Source: Candidatus Zixiibacteriota bacterium (GTDB taxonomy: Bacteria > Zixibacteria > MSB-5A5 > UM-FILTER-46-8). Taken from it: DNA of 44,270 bases. Positions 18,089-26,729 of the stretch are shown in pieces. The notes under the pieces were generated by a model that saw only the letters and a program-made list of their open reading frames with translations, searched no databases and was not told where the DNA came from. The stretch covers positions 1 to 44,270 of the forward strand of contig JALSTH010000085.1 in NCBI GenBank assembly GCA_026983835.1, in the 5' to 3' direction. Each line of letters begins with the position of its first letter. The stretch's first letter is position 1. Position numbers and translations under genes: made by a program.

Positions 18089-20341
18089 TTATCTGAACAG
18101 CGAGAGTACTACTTGAGGAACCTGATTTGCTTGAGCCAACATAGAAGTGCCCGCCTGCAACAATATCTGATAACGGACGAAGCTGCTCATTTCCTTAGCC
18201 ATATCGGTATCCCTGATAGAGGATTCCGCAGAAGTCAAGTTTTGAGCGGCTATTCTCAGGTTGGATAAGTTGGACTCCAAAGTATTTTTCTGGAATGAAC
18301 CGAGATTTCCACGAACATCGGTTACCTCATCGATTGCGGCATCGATAATTTCCTGAGCATCTTGAGCTTTATCAGCAGAGGTTACATCAATATCCGCCAA
18401 AGACGAAAATTGATTTCCCTCGACACCGGTGCCAAGATAGGAAGCGTTCATATTCTGGATTCCTATTGAAGCCGTCTGTCCAACATTGGCGCCTATCTGG
18501 AATACAAGCGATTGGTCGGTTACATTAAGACGCTCAGTCCCGCCGAGGGATCTGAGATCATACTTAACCTTAATCGATTCGGTCTGCCCGCTATTATAAA
18601 GAGTATTCCATTCACCAGCAGTAACCGAGTATGCCGGGCCACCATCCAACCTAACCGAGAAGGTGGATGCATTGACCGTCATTAGGATATTACCGATATT
18701 AATGCCGCCGGTATTCTTGCCCAAATCAACCCTTACACTAAGACTTCCCCTCGTGGTTGAATCGGAGCCATCATACAAAGTAAAGGTCTTCAAATCGTCA
18801 GTGTTTTCGTAATAGCGTACCTCGTCAATACTATTTACATATCCATCAAGCGATATCAACGCATCGGTACCGGTCGTATTAACCGAGTCATTAGATAGGC
18901 CCAAAGCCAACCCGGTTCTATCCGCGGTGGTAGCACTGTCGTGGAAACGGGTATAAAACTTCGATCCTTCATCAACCGTATATATCTTCAAGCTCGTCTG
19001 ACCACCACTAACCACAGTAGCCGCCAATATCCTCGCCGAGGAGGCAGCACCCAATCCATCCCTGACCGTACCAAAGGTATGCTTCAAACCGGAGGCCACC
19101 AAAGCGACAAGTTGAGCAGCCGTTTGGACAGTTGTCGCTTGAAGCGCCAAAGTTTCATTAGTAAAAGTATCGAAATTACCTCCTGTAGCGGCCAAATAGG
19201 CATTAACTTGCATCGTATCATATTGAGAAGTGCCTCTGCCGGAATCGCCAACTATGGTATAATTGCCACTGCTTCCCCAATTAAAAGTAATACCGCCGGT
19301 ATAATTCATATCGATGACTTTCACCGAATACTGAGCGCCTTTACTGATTGTTTCGATTTTAAACCCGGCGCTGGGGGTAGTTGCAGCTTGAATCTTCCCG
19401 GCAAGTTCCGTATTTTGGGAAATGGCTTGATTAAGTCCGGCTTTGATTAAACGGGCGGTAGTAGTAGCCGCCATATTCTTTGTGGATGCATCGATATGGA
19501 AAGTTAAATTCTGTTGACCTATTGGTCCGTCTATCGATTCCTGATAATCGATCTCGAAAGTAACTGTTCCCGAAGCGGAAGTAGCATTGGTACTTGCGGC
19601 GAATGTTCCCGAAATACGAGCCACCGTAGCATTGGCAGCCAATTTCAAACCGTTATTCCAAGCATCTGTAATCTCTACCGCGCTCCCGTTTTTAACAGCG
19701 CCGTCGGATGCTTGAATAACATCGACATTATGCACCCCATCGCTTAAGTTATAAACTTCGGTCGGATTGGAAATACCCAGCGAAGTTACATTGAAAGTCG
19801 CCGAGGGATCGGTCACTTTTGTAGCGGTAATACTATGAGTCCCGGAACTCAAATTCGATTCTTTCACACTAAGCCTCGAGGAGTTCCCCGTAGTGAACGC
19901 AGCCACATTACCCGCAGACCCATCGAGCAACTTCTTCGTCCCAAACTGCGTATTCGCAGCAATACGATTAATTGTAGCTATTGCATTCGTAATCTCCGCC
20001 TGATCAGCTTGAAGCTGATTATCGTCGTTAAAACCCTCATTAGCGGCGTGGATGGCCAACTCCCGCATATTGACCAGCAAACTATTAATTTCCGTCAGTG
20101 ACCCCTCAGCAGTCTGTATCATATTTATGCTGCCCTCGGAGTTATCCACCGCACGGTTCAGTCCGGCTATCTGAGCTCTGAACTGCTCACTGATAACCAA
20201 ACCGGCGGGATCATCCGCAGCACGATTAATACGATAACCTGACGACAATTTTTCCATCGACTTCGCCATAAATCCGGTGGTCTCCGTCAGGTTACGCCAT
20301 GCATCCAAAGCGGTAATGTTGTGATTAATCCTTAACGCCAT
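18089..20341 (-). CDS. fliC: Flagellin with large central domain
   Basis: The filament subunit, 750 residues. The N-terminal D0/D1 (1-~150: MALRINHNITALDAWRNL, SSGYRINRAADDPAGL, IQTAEGSLTEIN) and C-terminal D1/D0 (~660-750: RGNLGSFQKNTLESNL, ending VVLSLFR) are fully conserved. Between them lie ~500 residues, very rich in Ser, Thr, Asn, Gly and Ala, forming surface D2/D3 domains. Many flagellins are 270-500 residues, so this is large. Ser/Thr richness offers O-glycosylation sites and the glycan island lies directly upstream. ATG is preceded by CAAGGAGG. It is driven by a sigma-28 promoter at 20480-20506. No FliW or CsrA gene is in the window. Confidence 0.96.
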   Translation of the reverse strand: MALRINHNITALDAWRNLTETTGFMAKSMEKLSSGYRINRAADDPAGLVISEQFRAQIAGLNRAVDNSEGSINMIQTAEGSLTEINSLLVNMRELAIHAANEGFNDDNQLQADQAEITNAIATINRIAANTQFGTKKLLDGSAGNVAAFTTGNSSRLSVKESNLSSGTHSITATKVTDPSATFNVTSLGISNPTEVYNLSDGVHNVDVIQASDGAVKNGSAVEITDAWNNGLKLAANATVARISGTFAASTNATSASGTVTFEIDYQESIDGPIGQQNLTFHIDASTKNMAATTTARLIKAGLNQAISQNTELAGKIQAATTPSAGFKIETISKGAQYSVKVIDMNYTGGITFNWGSSGNYTIVGDSGRGTSQYDTMQVNAYLAATGGNFDTFTNETLALQATTVQTAAQLVALVASGLKHTFGTVRDGLGAASSARILAATVVSGGQTSLKIYTVDEGSKFYTRFHDSATTADRTGLALGLSNDSVNTTGTDALISLDGYVNSIDEVRYYENTDDLKTFTLYDGSDSTTRGSLSVRVDLGKNTGGINIGNILMTVNASTFSVRLDGGPAYSVTAGEWNTLYNSGQTESIKVKYDLRSLGGTERLNVTDQSLVFQIGANVGQTASIGIQNMNASYLGTGVEGNQFSSLADIDVTSADKAQDAQEIIDAAIDEVTDVRGNLGSFQKNTLESNLSNLRIAAQNLTSAESSIRDTDMAKEMSSFVRYQILLQAGTSMLAQANQVPQVVLSLFR

Positions 20342-20479
20342 TTTACATCCTCCTTGATCGAGTTATTTCATCCTTTGAATTATTTTCACCTTTAGTGAAT
20401 GAATTAGCTTACTTATCACCTCCCCAATAGCTATTTCAATTAAATTTAGCTTATTTTCGTTTTTATCCTTTTACCAAAA

Positions 20480-20506
20480 TTATCGACTTTTAATTATGTC
20501 CCTTTA
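20480..20506 (-). promoter_or_regulatory. Sigma-28 promoter of flagellin
   Basis: TAAA (20503-20506), 15 bases, GTCGATAA (20480-20487): a perfect -35 core and 7/8 at the -10. The predicted leader is ~130 bases, long for a flagellin, leaving room for post-transcriptional control. It lies only 20 bases after the terminator of the glycan operon. Confidence 0.88.
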
Positions 20507-20526
20507 ACAAATAGAAAATAAATAAC

Positions 20527-20547
20527 AAAAAAAAATCGCCCCGATTT
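20527..20547 (-). terminator. Intrinsic terminator at the end of the glycan operon
   Basis: On the minus strand AAATCG-GGG-CGATTT is followed by a run of T residues. The stem is short (6 bp) with a three-base loop, but the T-tract is long. It separates the glycan island from the flagellin promoter. Confidence 0.65.
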
Positions 20548-20588
20548 CCCCCCTATAAATCATAAATCCGTAAATTTAACCTACTTCT

Positions 20589-23414
20589 TTATGTTTTTGC
20601 CGCTTCATTTCGAATCAGCGATATCATCTCCAAGGCGGGCTTAAAATCGGGATTGAGCTTCAAAACCGCCTTATACCCCAAAACAGCCGCTTCGATAACT
20701 CCCGCAAATCTATAACACTCAGCCAACTTAAATAACGCCAAATAATCCCCGGGGTGGCTCGATAGATACTGTTCATAATAACGCAAAGCATCCGAAAACC
20801 GCCTCGCTGATGCCAAGCAGTCCCCTATTTGGACGAAAATACTATTATCGCCGGATTTAAGGTTATAGTATTCAATGAATTCGCCGGCGGCATCGTTCCA
20901 TTTCTTCAACTTTTCATAACAGATGCCCAGATTATAATGGACCACACCGTAATTGGGTTTTATATCAACCACCTTACGATAATACTCCAACGCTTTTTCG
21001 TAATCCTCCAAACGAAAATAGGAATTGGCGAGGTTCCCAATTACCTTATAATCTTTCGGATAAGCGTCAATATAACTCTTGTAATCATCAATCGCCGATT
21101 GATAATCGCCAAGCTGAAAATTTATATTACCACGGGTGAGATAAGCATCTATGAATTTTTCATTACTCTTTAATATCACGGTAAGATAATCTTTTGCTTT
21201 GGAATAGTTCCCCAAATCATTATGGAGTTTGGCCAAAGAAAAACGGGCATTATTGTAATTCGGGGATTTTTCCAAAGCCCTTTCGTATAAAGCGGACGCT
21301 TCATCGATATCCCCATATTTCCGCTTTATTTCACCTAACATCAAAAACGATTCCGGGACATCCGGATTGTATCTCAGATCCTCATTAAACTCATATTCGG
21401 CGCTCTCATAATCCCCACGATCAAAAGCGAGCTTACCCAATTCATAGTGAACCCTGATATGATTCTCGACACTGTTGGTAACCATTCGAAAATAATGTTC
21501 GGCTTCATCTTTACGCCCTTTGGCTTTCATAATCAAGCCTATGCCGTAATAAGCAAAATACTTGGAACCCAAATTATTATAAATAATATTTGTCTTATCC
21601 TTTTCCGCATTGAAATTATCGATTATCTCAAGGAAAAGGTTATAATACTTCAAGGCATTATCGTAATCGCCCTTGGCGGTGAATGCCGATCCCATCGTCA
21701 GCATAGGATCAAAATAATCCTGCTTAATTTTCAACGCCTTCAAACCGATATCGATGCTTTTATCGAAATCCCCTTTGAAGAAATATGCAGAGCAGAGCTG
21801 GTCGGTCGCCATCAAATAAGTATGTAAATGACGGGTATCTTTCGGGTCTATCAATTCGACAATTTTAGATGCGTACTTAATAACCTCATCATATTCCTTC
21901 AATCCCCTTTTAATTTGGGCGAGGTTAAACAGGGCGAAGGTATTATTCGGGTCCTCCTCCAATTGCTTGAAAAGCAGTTTTTCGGAACGCTTGAATTTCC
22001 GCACCATCCTCTCCTCATCCCACCCATAACCATAATGGCGTATTCTTATTTTACTGGGATAGACAGTCCCGTCAAATATCAACTGATTATGGACAATCCC
22101 ATCGAAATAGAACCCCAAACTATTGCGCCACATACGGGGAAATTGTAAATATCCCTCCAATTCCCCTTGAAGGGGATTGAATATTTGAACGGTTATCGCC
22201 GAGACTCTCGTACTTTTAGCGGCTTCAAGCAAAAGTTGTTTATCCTCCTCAAAAAGCTCCTCATCCGCATCGAGATAGATTATCCAATCGCCGGTAGCGT
22301 ATTTTATGGAATTATTACGCGCCTCAGCGAACGAATTCCTCCATGGATGGAAGTAAACTTCCGCGCCGTATTCTTTGGCGATCTCAGGGGTCCTGTCTGT
22401 GGAACCTGTATCCACCACGACTATTTGGTCAACCACATCGCTTATGGAATTTAAACACCGAGCGATATTGTCCTCCTCATCCTTGACGATCATACAAAGG
22501 GAAATTGTCGGCTTTCTCCCGAAATGCTCCACTTCAAGTGAGAACAGATTATCATTTGAGTTGCGATGTTCAGGATCTATGGCGATAGCCTTCCTATAAC
22601 AGTCCCGCGCCTTTTCGAACTCGCCCGCTTTCTCATACATCACCCCGAGGTTGCAAATAGCATCGACATTTTCGGGATTGGCGGAAACTATCTCCTCGAG
22701 TATCCGCTTCCCTTTTTCCCTATCGCCAAATCCGAACAATATAATCCCATAAAGACTTTTTAGGTATGGTTCATCCGGAAATACCTTCAGAGCTTTCTCC
22801 ACCTCCCGAAGCGCTTCACCGAACCTGTTCTGTTCATACAACAGGGATATTAAATTAGCGATGGATTCGAAATGCTTCGGGTTGAGTTTTATCGCCAGAC
22901 GGAACTCTCTTGCCGCTTTGTATATATTCCCCTTGTTTTTGTAAGCCGCCCCTACATTGTTATGTATTTCATATTCGAACAGTTCGCAACTTCGGAGAAC
23001 TTTTTCGAGATTATCGGCGGGTATCCGCCTGTATTTCCTCAAATATTCCGCCGCATATTTAATTACATCATCCGTTTTATTAAGCTTCAAGGAAAGGAAG
23101 CAGCTTACATAGAAGCGGTCGAGGTTATCCGGGACGAATTTGTGCTCTTTGAGAAATTCTTCCGCAAAACGATACTCCCCTAACATCACCATAGCATAAG
23201 CGCCTAAATAAACCGCCCTTTCCTTCAGGTGATTATTGGATAATTCGCGGTAGATTACCTTTTTGGCTCGGCGTTTTACGCCGATATAATCCCCCTTACT
23301 CATCAATTTCTCAAGGGAGCTTATGGCGGAAATCTCACGGCGCGACAATTTTTTATCCGCTGCGGTTCTCAACCTGAGCCTTACACCGCCCGTTTTGGAT
23401 TTTGCCCTGCTCAC
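20589..23414 (-). CDS. TPR - GT2 glycosyltransferase - TPR protein
   Basis: A 941-residue protein. Residues ~30-295 are TPR-type helical repeats (NVGAAYKNKGNIYKAAREFR; NLGVMYEKAGEFEKARDCYR). Residues ~300-510 form a family 2 glycosyltransferase (SLCMIVKDEEDNIARCLNS, VVDTGSTDRT, and the DxD metal motif in YLDADEEL near 381). Residues ~540-941 are at least ten further TPRs. No signal peptide or membrane helix is seen, so it acts in the cytosol. TPR arrays in such enzymes probably hold the protein acceptor, as in O-GlcNAc transferase, although that is a different fold. Start is GTG overlapping the upstream stop (GTGA). It is the last gene of the glycan operon and adjacent to flagellin, its likeliest acceptor. 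Confidence 0.88.
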   Translation of the reverse strand: MSRAKSKTGGVRLRLRTAADKKLSRREISAISSLEKLMSKGDYIGVKRRAKKVIYRELSNNHLKERAVYLGAYAMVMLGEYRFAEEFLKEHKFVPDNLDRFYVSCFLSLKLNKTDDVIKYAAEYLRKYRRIPADNLEKVLRSCELFEYEIHNNVGAAYKNKGNIYKAAREFRLAIKLNPKHFESIANLISLLYEQNRFGEALREVEKALKVFPDEPYLKSLYGIILFGFGDREKGKRILEEIVSANPENVDAICNLGVMYEKAGEFEKARDCYRKAIAIDPEHRNSNDNLFSLEVEHFGRKPTISLCMIVKDEEDNIARCLNSISDVVDQIVVVDTGSTDRTPEIAKEYGAEVYFHPWRNSFAEARNNSIKYATGDWIIYLDADEELFEEDKQLLLEAAKSTRVSAITVQIFNPLQGELEGYLQFPRMWRNSLGFYFDGIVHNQLIFDGTVYPSKIRIRHYGYGWDEERMVRKFKRSEKLLFKQLEEDPNNTFALFNLAQIKRGLKEYDEVIKYASKIVELIDPKDTRHLHTYLMATDQLCSAYFFKGDFDKSIDIGLKALKIKQDYFDPMLTMGSAFTAKGDYDNALKYYNLFLEIIDNFNAEKDKTNIIYNNLGSKYFAYYGIGLIMKAKGRKDEAEHYFRMVTNSVENHIRVHYELGKLAFDRGDYESAEYEFNEDLRYNPDVPESFLMLGEIKRKYGDIDEASALYERALEKSPNYNNARFSLAKLHNDLGNYSKAKDYLTVILKSNEKFIDAYLTRGNINFQLGDYQSAIDDYKSYIDAYPKDYKVIGNLANSYFRLEDYEKALEYYRKVVDIKPNYGVVHYNLGICYEKLKKWNDAAGEFIEYYNLKSGDNSIFVQIGDCLASARRFSDALRYYEQYLSSHPGDYLALFKLAECYRFAGVIEAAVLGYKAVLKLNPDFKPALEMISLIRNEAAKT

Positions 23415-24511
23415 AACAGCACCATTTCTTCGGGAATGCCAATCCTTCGAGTCGTCGGGTCATAATCGGATGCTTCTTCCAACCCCCTCTTCAGTCGAAC
23501 ACGCTTGGGAGGTGAGGGCATCCATCCCTCATCTCCAAGTAGTTGAAGCAGTTTTTCGTTAGAATAATTTTCGGCATTGCCCGAGGAATATTCGAAAGTT
23601 TTAATACGGGGGTAATTGGAATATCTTCCCTCGATCGATTTGATTTTCAAAGCGGGAAGGATACAAAAATAATCGCCCAAATCTACCGTACGGAACGCCT
23701 CCTCTTCGGAGACCAATACTTCATGAACTTTTTCCCCCGGCCTTATTCCGATTATTTTCACTTCCGGCTTGAGGGGTGAGGTTGTTTCACTCAACATCAC
23801 TTCCGCCAAATCACCGATTCTTACCGAAGGGATTTTCATTACAAATATTTCGCCCCCGACAGCCTCCTGCGCCGCCTTAAAAACCAACCGCACAGCTTGC
23901 TTTAGGGTCAGTATGAAACGGGTCATTTTTGGGTCGGTTATTGTAATCGGTTCGCCGTTTTCAATCTGCTTTTTAAACAGTGGGACGACCGAGCCACGCG
24001 AACCAACCACATTGCCATAGCGGACTATTGAAAAAACCGTATCGCTCCCATTTCGATTTAAGTTCGCCCATATCATTAACTTTTCCTGCAACGCTTTGCT
24101 CATTCCCATACTGTTGACAGGCTTAACCGCTTTATCGGTGGAGATAGCCACAACTTTCCGTACTTTCGCTTTCACCGCGGCATCGATTAAATTTTTCGCC
24201 CCGACTATATTGGTTAAAACCGCCTCATAAACATTATATTCGCAACTGGGGACCTGCTTCAGCGCCGCCGCATGAAAAACGATATCCACCCCCTTCATCG
24301 CAAAAGAAATGGAATCCTTATCGCGCACATCGCCGATAATAAATCTCAGGTTGTTATGCTCCCGAAATTCATAGCGCATATCATCCTGCTTTTTTTCATC
24401 ACGGCTGAATATCCTTATCTCGGACGGACTTTCCTTTGTCAGCTCCTTTACGATATAATGCCCAAACGAACCGGTTCCACCCGTTACCAAAATCCTTTTG
24501 TTTTTAAACAT
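23411..24511 (-). CDS. UDP-GlcNAc 4,6-dehydratase-like SDR (CapE/PseB type)
   Basis: About 366 residues. Extended SDR with the NAD(P)-binding TGGTGSFGHYIVKEL, FHAAALKQVPSCEYN and the STDKAVKPVNSMGMSK region. The position normally held by the SDR catalytic Tyr (YxxxK) is Met (MGMSK), as I recall for CapE-type rather than FlaA1/PseB-type enzymes. A late segment, GIRPGEKVHEVLVSEEEA, is typical of this family. Expected reaction: dehydration of UDP-GlcNAc to a 4-keto-6-deoxy sugar, with possible C5 inversion. The start is ATG 24509-24511 with AGAGGG six bases upstream; an ATG 12 codons earlier would overlap the previous gene. It supplies the aminotransferase in the same operon. Confidence 0.9.
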   Translation of the reverse strand: MFKNKRILVTGGTGSFGHYIVKELTKESPSEIRIFSRDEKKQDDMRYEFREHNNLRFIIGDVRDKDSISFAMKGVDIVFHAAALKQVPSCEYNVYEAVLTNIVGAKNLIDAAVKAKVRKVVAISTDKAVKPVNSMGMSKALQEKLMIWANLNRNGSDTVFSIVRYGNVVGSRGSVVPLFKKQIENGEPITITDPKMTRFILTLKQAVRLVFKAAQEAVGGEIFVMKIPSVRIGDLAEVMLSETTSPLKPEVKIIGIRPGEKVHEVLVSEEEAFRTVDLGDYFCILPALKIKSIEGRYSNYPRIKTFEYSSGNAENYSNEKLLQLLGDEGWMPSPPKRVRLKRGLEEASDYDPTTRRIGIPEEMVLL

Positions 24512-24522
24512 ATAAATCCCTC

Positions 24523-26727
24523 TTATTTTTTTACCGCGCTTTTCCACCGACCGAGCATCGCCATAGCCGTGTTATCGAAATAAGATTTCTCCTCGTCCGA
24601 TAACTCTTCCATAGCGATAAAATCATTTATCATCTCGTCAGCCTTGGGGTGATTGATTTTCTCCGTAGACACTGCCCGATAATAATATATCGGTTTGATA
24701 CTCTCCGGTATCCGCAATTGGGCTTTTAATATTAAATCGGCGGATTTGAAAATTTCATCATGCCTTTCCAGCCTAAAAAGCAGGGCATAATAACTTGCAC
24801 GGTAGCGGATATTAAGCGGTTGCAATGACAAAGCTTTTTCTATGTTTTCCAATGCTCTACCATTATCCCCTATTTTCATATAAGCGAGAAACAATTGATA
24901 ATATATCTCATAGTCATCATCGTATTCCCGTAGCGATTGTTCATAAAAGCGAACGGCGTTTCCATATTCCTCCTTTTGGTAATACGCCCAACCGATGCCT
25001 TTATTTATCTCCGCAAGGGTAATCGAAGATATATTCTTTTTGAACCCTTTTTTTCTGTCAAGATTTCGCAGGATAGCCTCCTGAAGTTTTAAATAATATA
25101 TCGAGGAAGTCATCTTTTCCGGAGGAAGCACTCCGTTGGAATCACAAACCAAATAAAGAGGCAGTATCCCGGCAGCATCATCCAGGAAATTCTCCGTCTC
25201 GAATTCTTGAGGTTCCCGAATTTTATCAAAATCTTTCAAAAGATAGAGTTGATTAACAAAAGCATTGGCGGTGAATATGGGATGATTTTCGCCTTTGCCC
25301 AAAGCATCCTGAAAGTATCTGTCGGCTTTGGCGTATTCTCCTTGATAAGCGCAAATCACGCCCAAATCGTTTAAAACAACCGATTCCATATCCGGATCCT
25401 GATCCAATGCTTTCTCCAATAGCGAAGTTATTTCCAGCCAATCCTTCGGATAATGCGAATGAATTAGCATCCTCGCCCGCCGAAGTAAAACCTCCGCACG
25501 AGGTAATCGATGTTTTACCGATGAGCTCCGATACCCGTTCTCGGCTTCAATCAAATAAGAAATGGCTTTGATATTCGATGCATAAGAATATTTGGAGATA
25601 GTTTTCCGTTTGCCGGCTTCCGCTATTCGCTGGCGCTCCTCATCGCTTTTGAGATAACTTTCTATAAGAGCGGTTATATTATCGGGGTTATAATAAATTA
25701 TTTCCAGTTTATCCTTATAGAACCTTTTGACGACTTCGATATCATCCTCCGCAAAGCACAAAGCTCCGCAACTTTGGCTTTCAAAAATACGGCGGGCGAT
25801 CATCTCCGAGGTCAACTCGCCGGAGTGCGAAGCATTGATTATTATTTTTGCCCTCGAAGACAATTCCGCAGAGTTGTTTTGGTCTTCGGTGCCGATTACA
25901 ACTTTATATTTCTCGGCTAACGGCAGTATCTTATGAATGAGTTCGTTCCGCCCCTTGTAAATATGCGGGAGAGAGAAAGTGGAGAGGAATAAAATATCGA
26001 TATCCCGTTGTTTATTTTTATCACGCCAGAATAACGGGTCATCGCCAATGAAAAATCCTGTGCCGGATTTATGCGCCCCCAATTCCAATAAGGTCCCCGG
26101 TCCCGATGAATACCCCTGTGTTAAACTAACATCGAGCAGGGGAGATGATAAAGCTATCATTTCAGAATGCGCGGGCAGATCGGTGTAGATGCCGATGCTT
26201 TCTATGCCGCATTTCTCGATTCCCAGAGGCGGGGCGTAATACTCCGGTATCAAGCATATTATCCTGTCCGGAGTAAATCCTTTTGGGCAGCGGCTGAGGA
26301 TATTATCGATATCCATATATGGAGAGGTTTCGATTTCGGAACGGTGCTTATCGGGAGAGAGCCTCCGTCCGAAAAAAACACAATCGGCGAAGGCGCCGAA
26401 AAAATATGCCGCCGACATAAGCGGACCTACGAGATATTTCGGCCTGTCCTGAGGCAGTTGCTGAAAATTATCTATTCGGAATCTGTTATATCTTCTCGAA
26501 TAATCCGGGTTATACGGTTGTAAGGAAATAGCCCGCCGATACCAGAATTCCGCTTTCGCGAAATCGGACACCCTCGAACCACAATCCCCCAAAAGGGAGG
26601 CAATTTCGGCATTATCGGGATAATCCGCTATAAGATTACGGAGAACCGATTCCGATTCACGGCATTCGCCGTTTTCCATCAAAGCCTTCGCGGTGCTGAC
26701 AAGACCGGGATCTACTCTTTTTTCCAT
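24523..26727 (-). CDS. TPR-flanked glycosyltransferase (CgeB-like)
   Basis: 734 residues. The N-terminal ~90 residues are TPR-like (LLGDCGSRVSDFAKAEFWYRRA). Residues ~90-390 resemble a GT-B enzyme of the CgeB/Glyco_trans_1_2 type: EYYAPPLGIEKCG, IDILFLSTFSLPHIYKGR, and the donor-site stretch ARRIFESQSCGALCFAEDD. The C-terminal ~340 residues return to TPRs (IGWAYYQKEEYGNAVRFYEQ; YMKIGDNGRALENIEKALS). The architecture parallels the GT2 gene in the same operon: a transferase buried in TPRs. It begins two bases after the radical SAM stop. Donor and acceptor are unknown. Confidence 0.8.
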   Translation of the reverse strand: MEKRVDPGLVSTAKALMENGECRESESVLRNLIADYPDNAEIASLLGDCGSRVSDFAKAEFWYRRAISLQPYNPDYSRRYNRFRIDNFQQLPQDRPKYLVGPLMSAAYFFGAFADCVFFGRRLSPDKHRSEIETSPYMDIDNILSRCPKGFTPDRIICLIPEYYAPPLGIEKCGIESIGIYTDLPAHSEMIALSSPLLDVSLTQGYSSGPGTLLELGAHKSGTGFFIGDDPLFWRDKNKQRDIDILFLSTFSLPHIYKGRNELIHKILPLAEKYKVVIGTEDQNNSAELSSRAKIIINASHSGELTSEMIARRIFESQSCGALCFAEDDIEVVKRFYKDKLEIIYYNPDNITALIESYLKSDEERQRIAEAGKRKTISKYSYASNIKAISYLIEAENGYRSSSVKHRLPRAEVLLRRARMLIHSHYPKDWLEITSLLEKALDQDPDMESVVLNDLGVICAYQGEYAKADRYFQDALGKGENHPIFTANAFVNQLYLLKDFDKIREPQEFETENFLDDAAGILPLYLVCDSNGVLPPEKMTSSIYYLKLQEAILRNLDRKKGFKKNISSITLAEINKGIGWAYYQKEEYGNAVRFYEQSLREYDDDYEIYYQLFLAYMKIGDNGRALENIEKALSLQPLNIRYRASYYALLFRLERHDEIFKSADLILKAQLRIPESIKPIYYYRAVSTEKINHPKADEMINDFIAMEELSDEEKSYFDNTAMAMLGRWKSAVKK

Positions 26728-26729
26728 TT

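Noticed and set aside
20412-20439. A nearer sigma-28 site (GGTGATAA) for flagellin
   Set aside because: The -35 at the right spacing is TTGA, 2/4; the site at 20480-20506 is far better.
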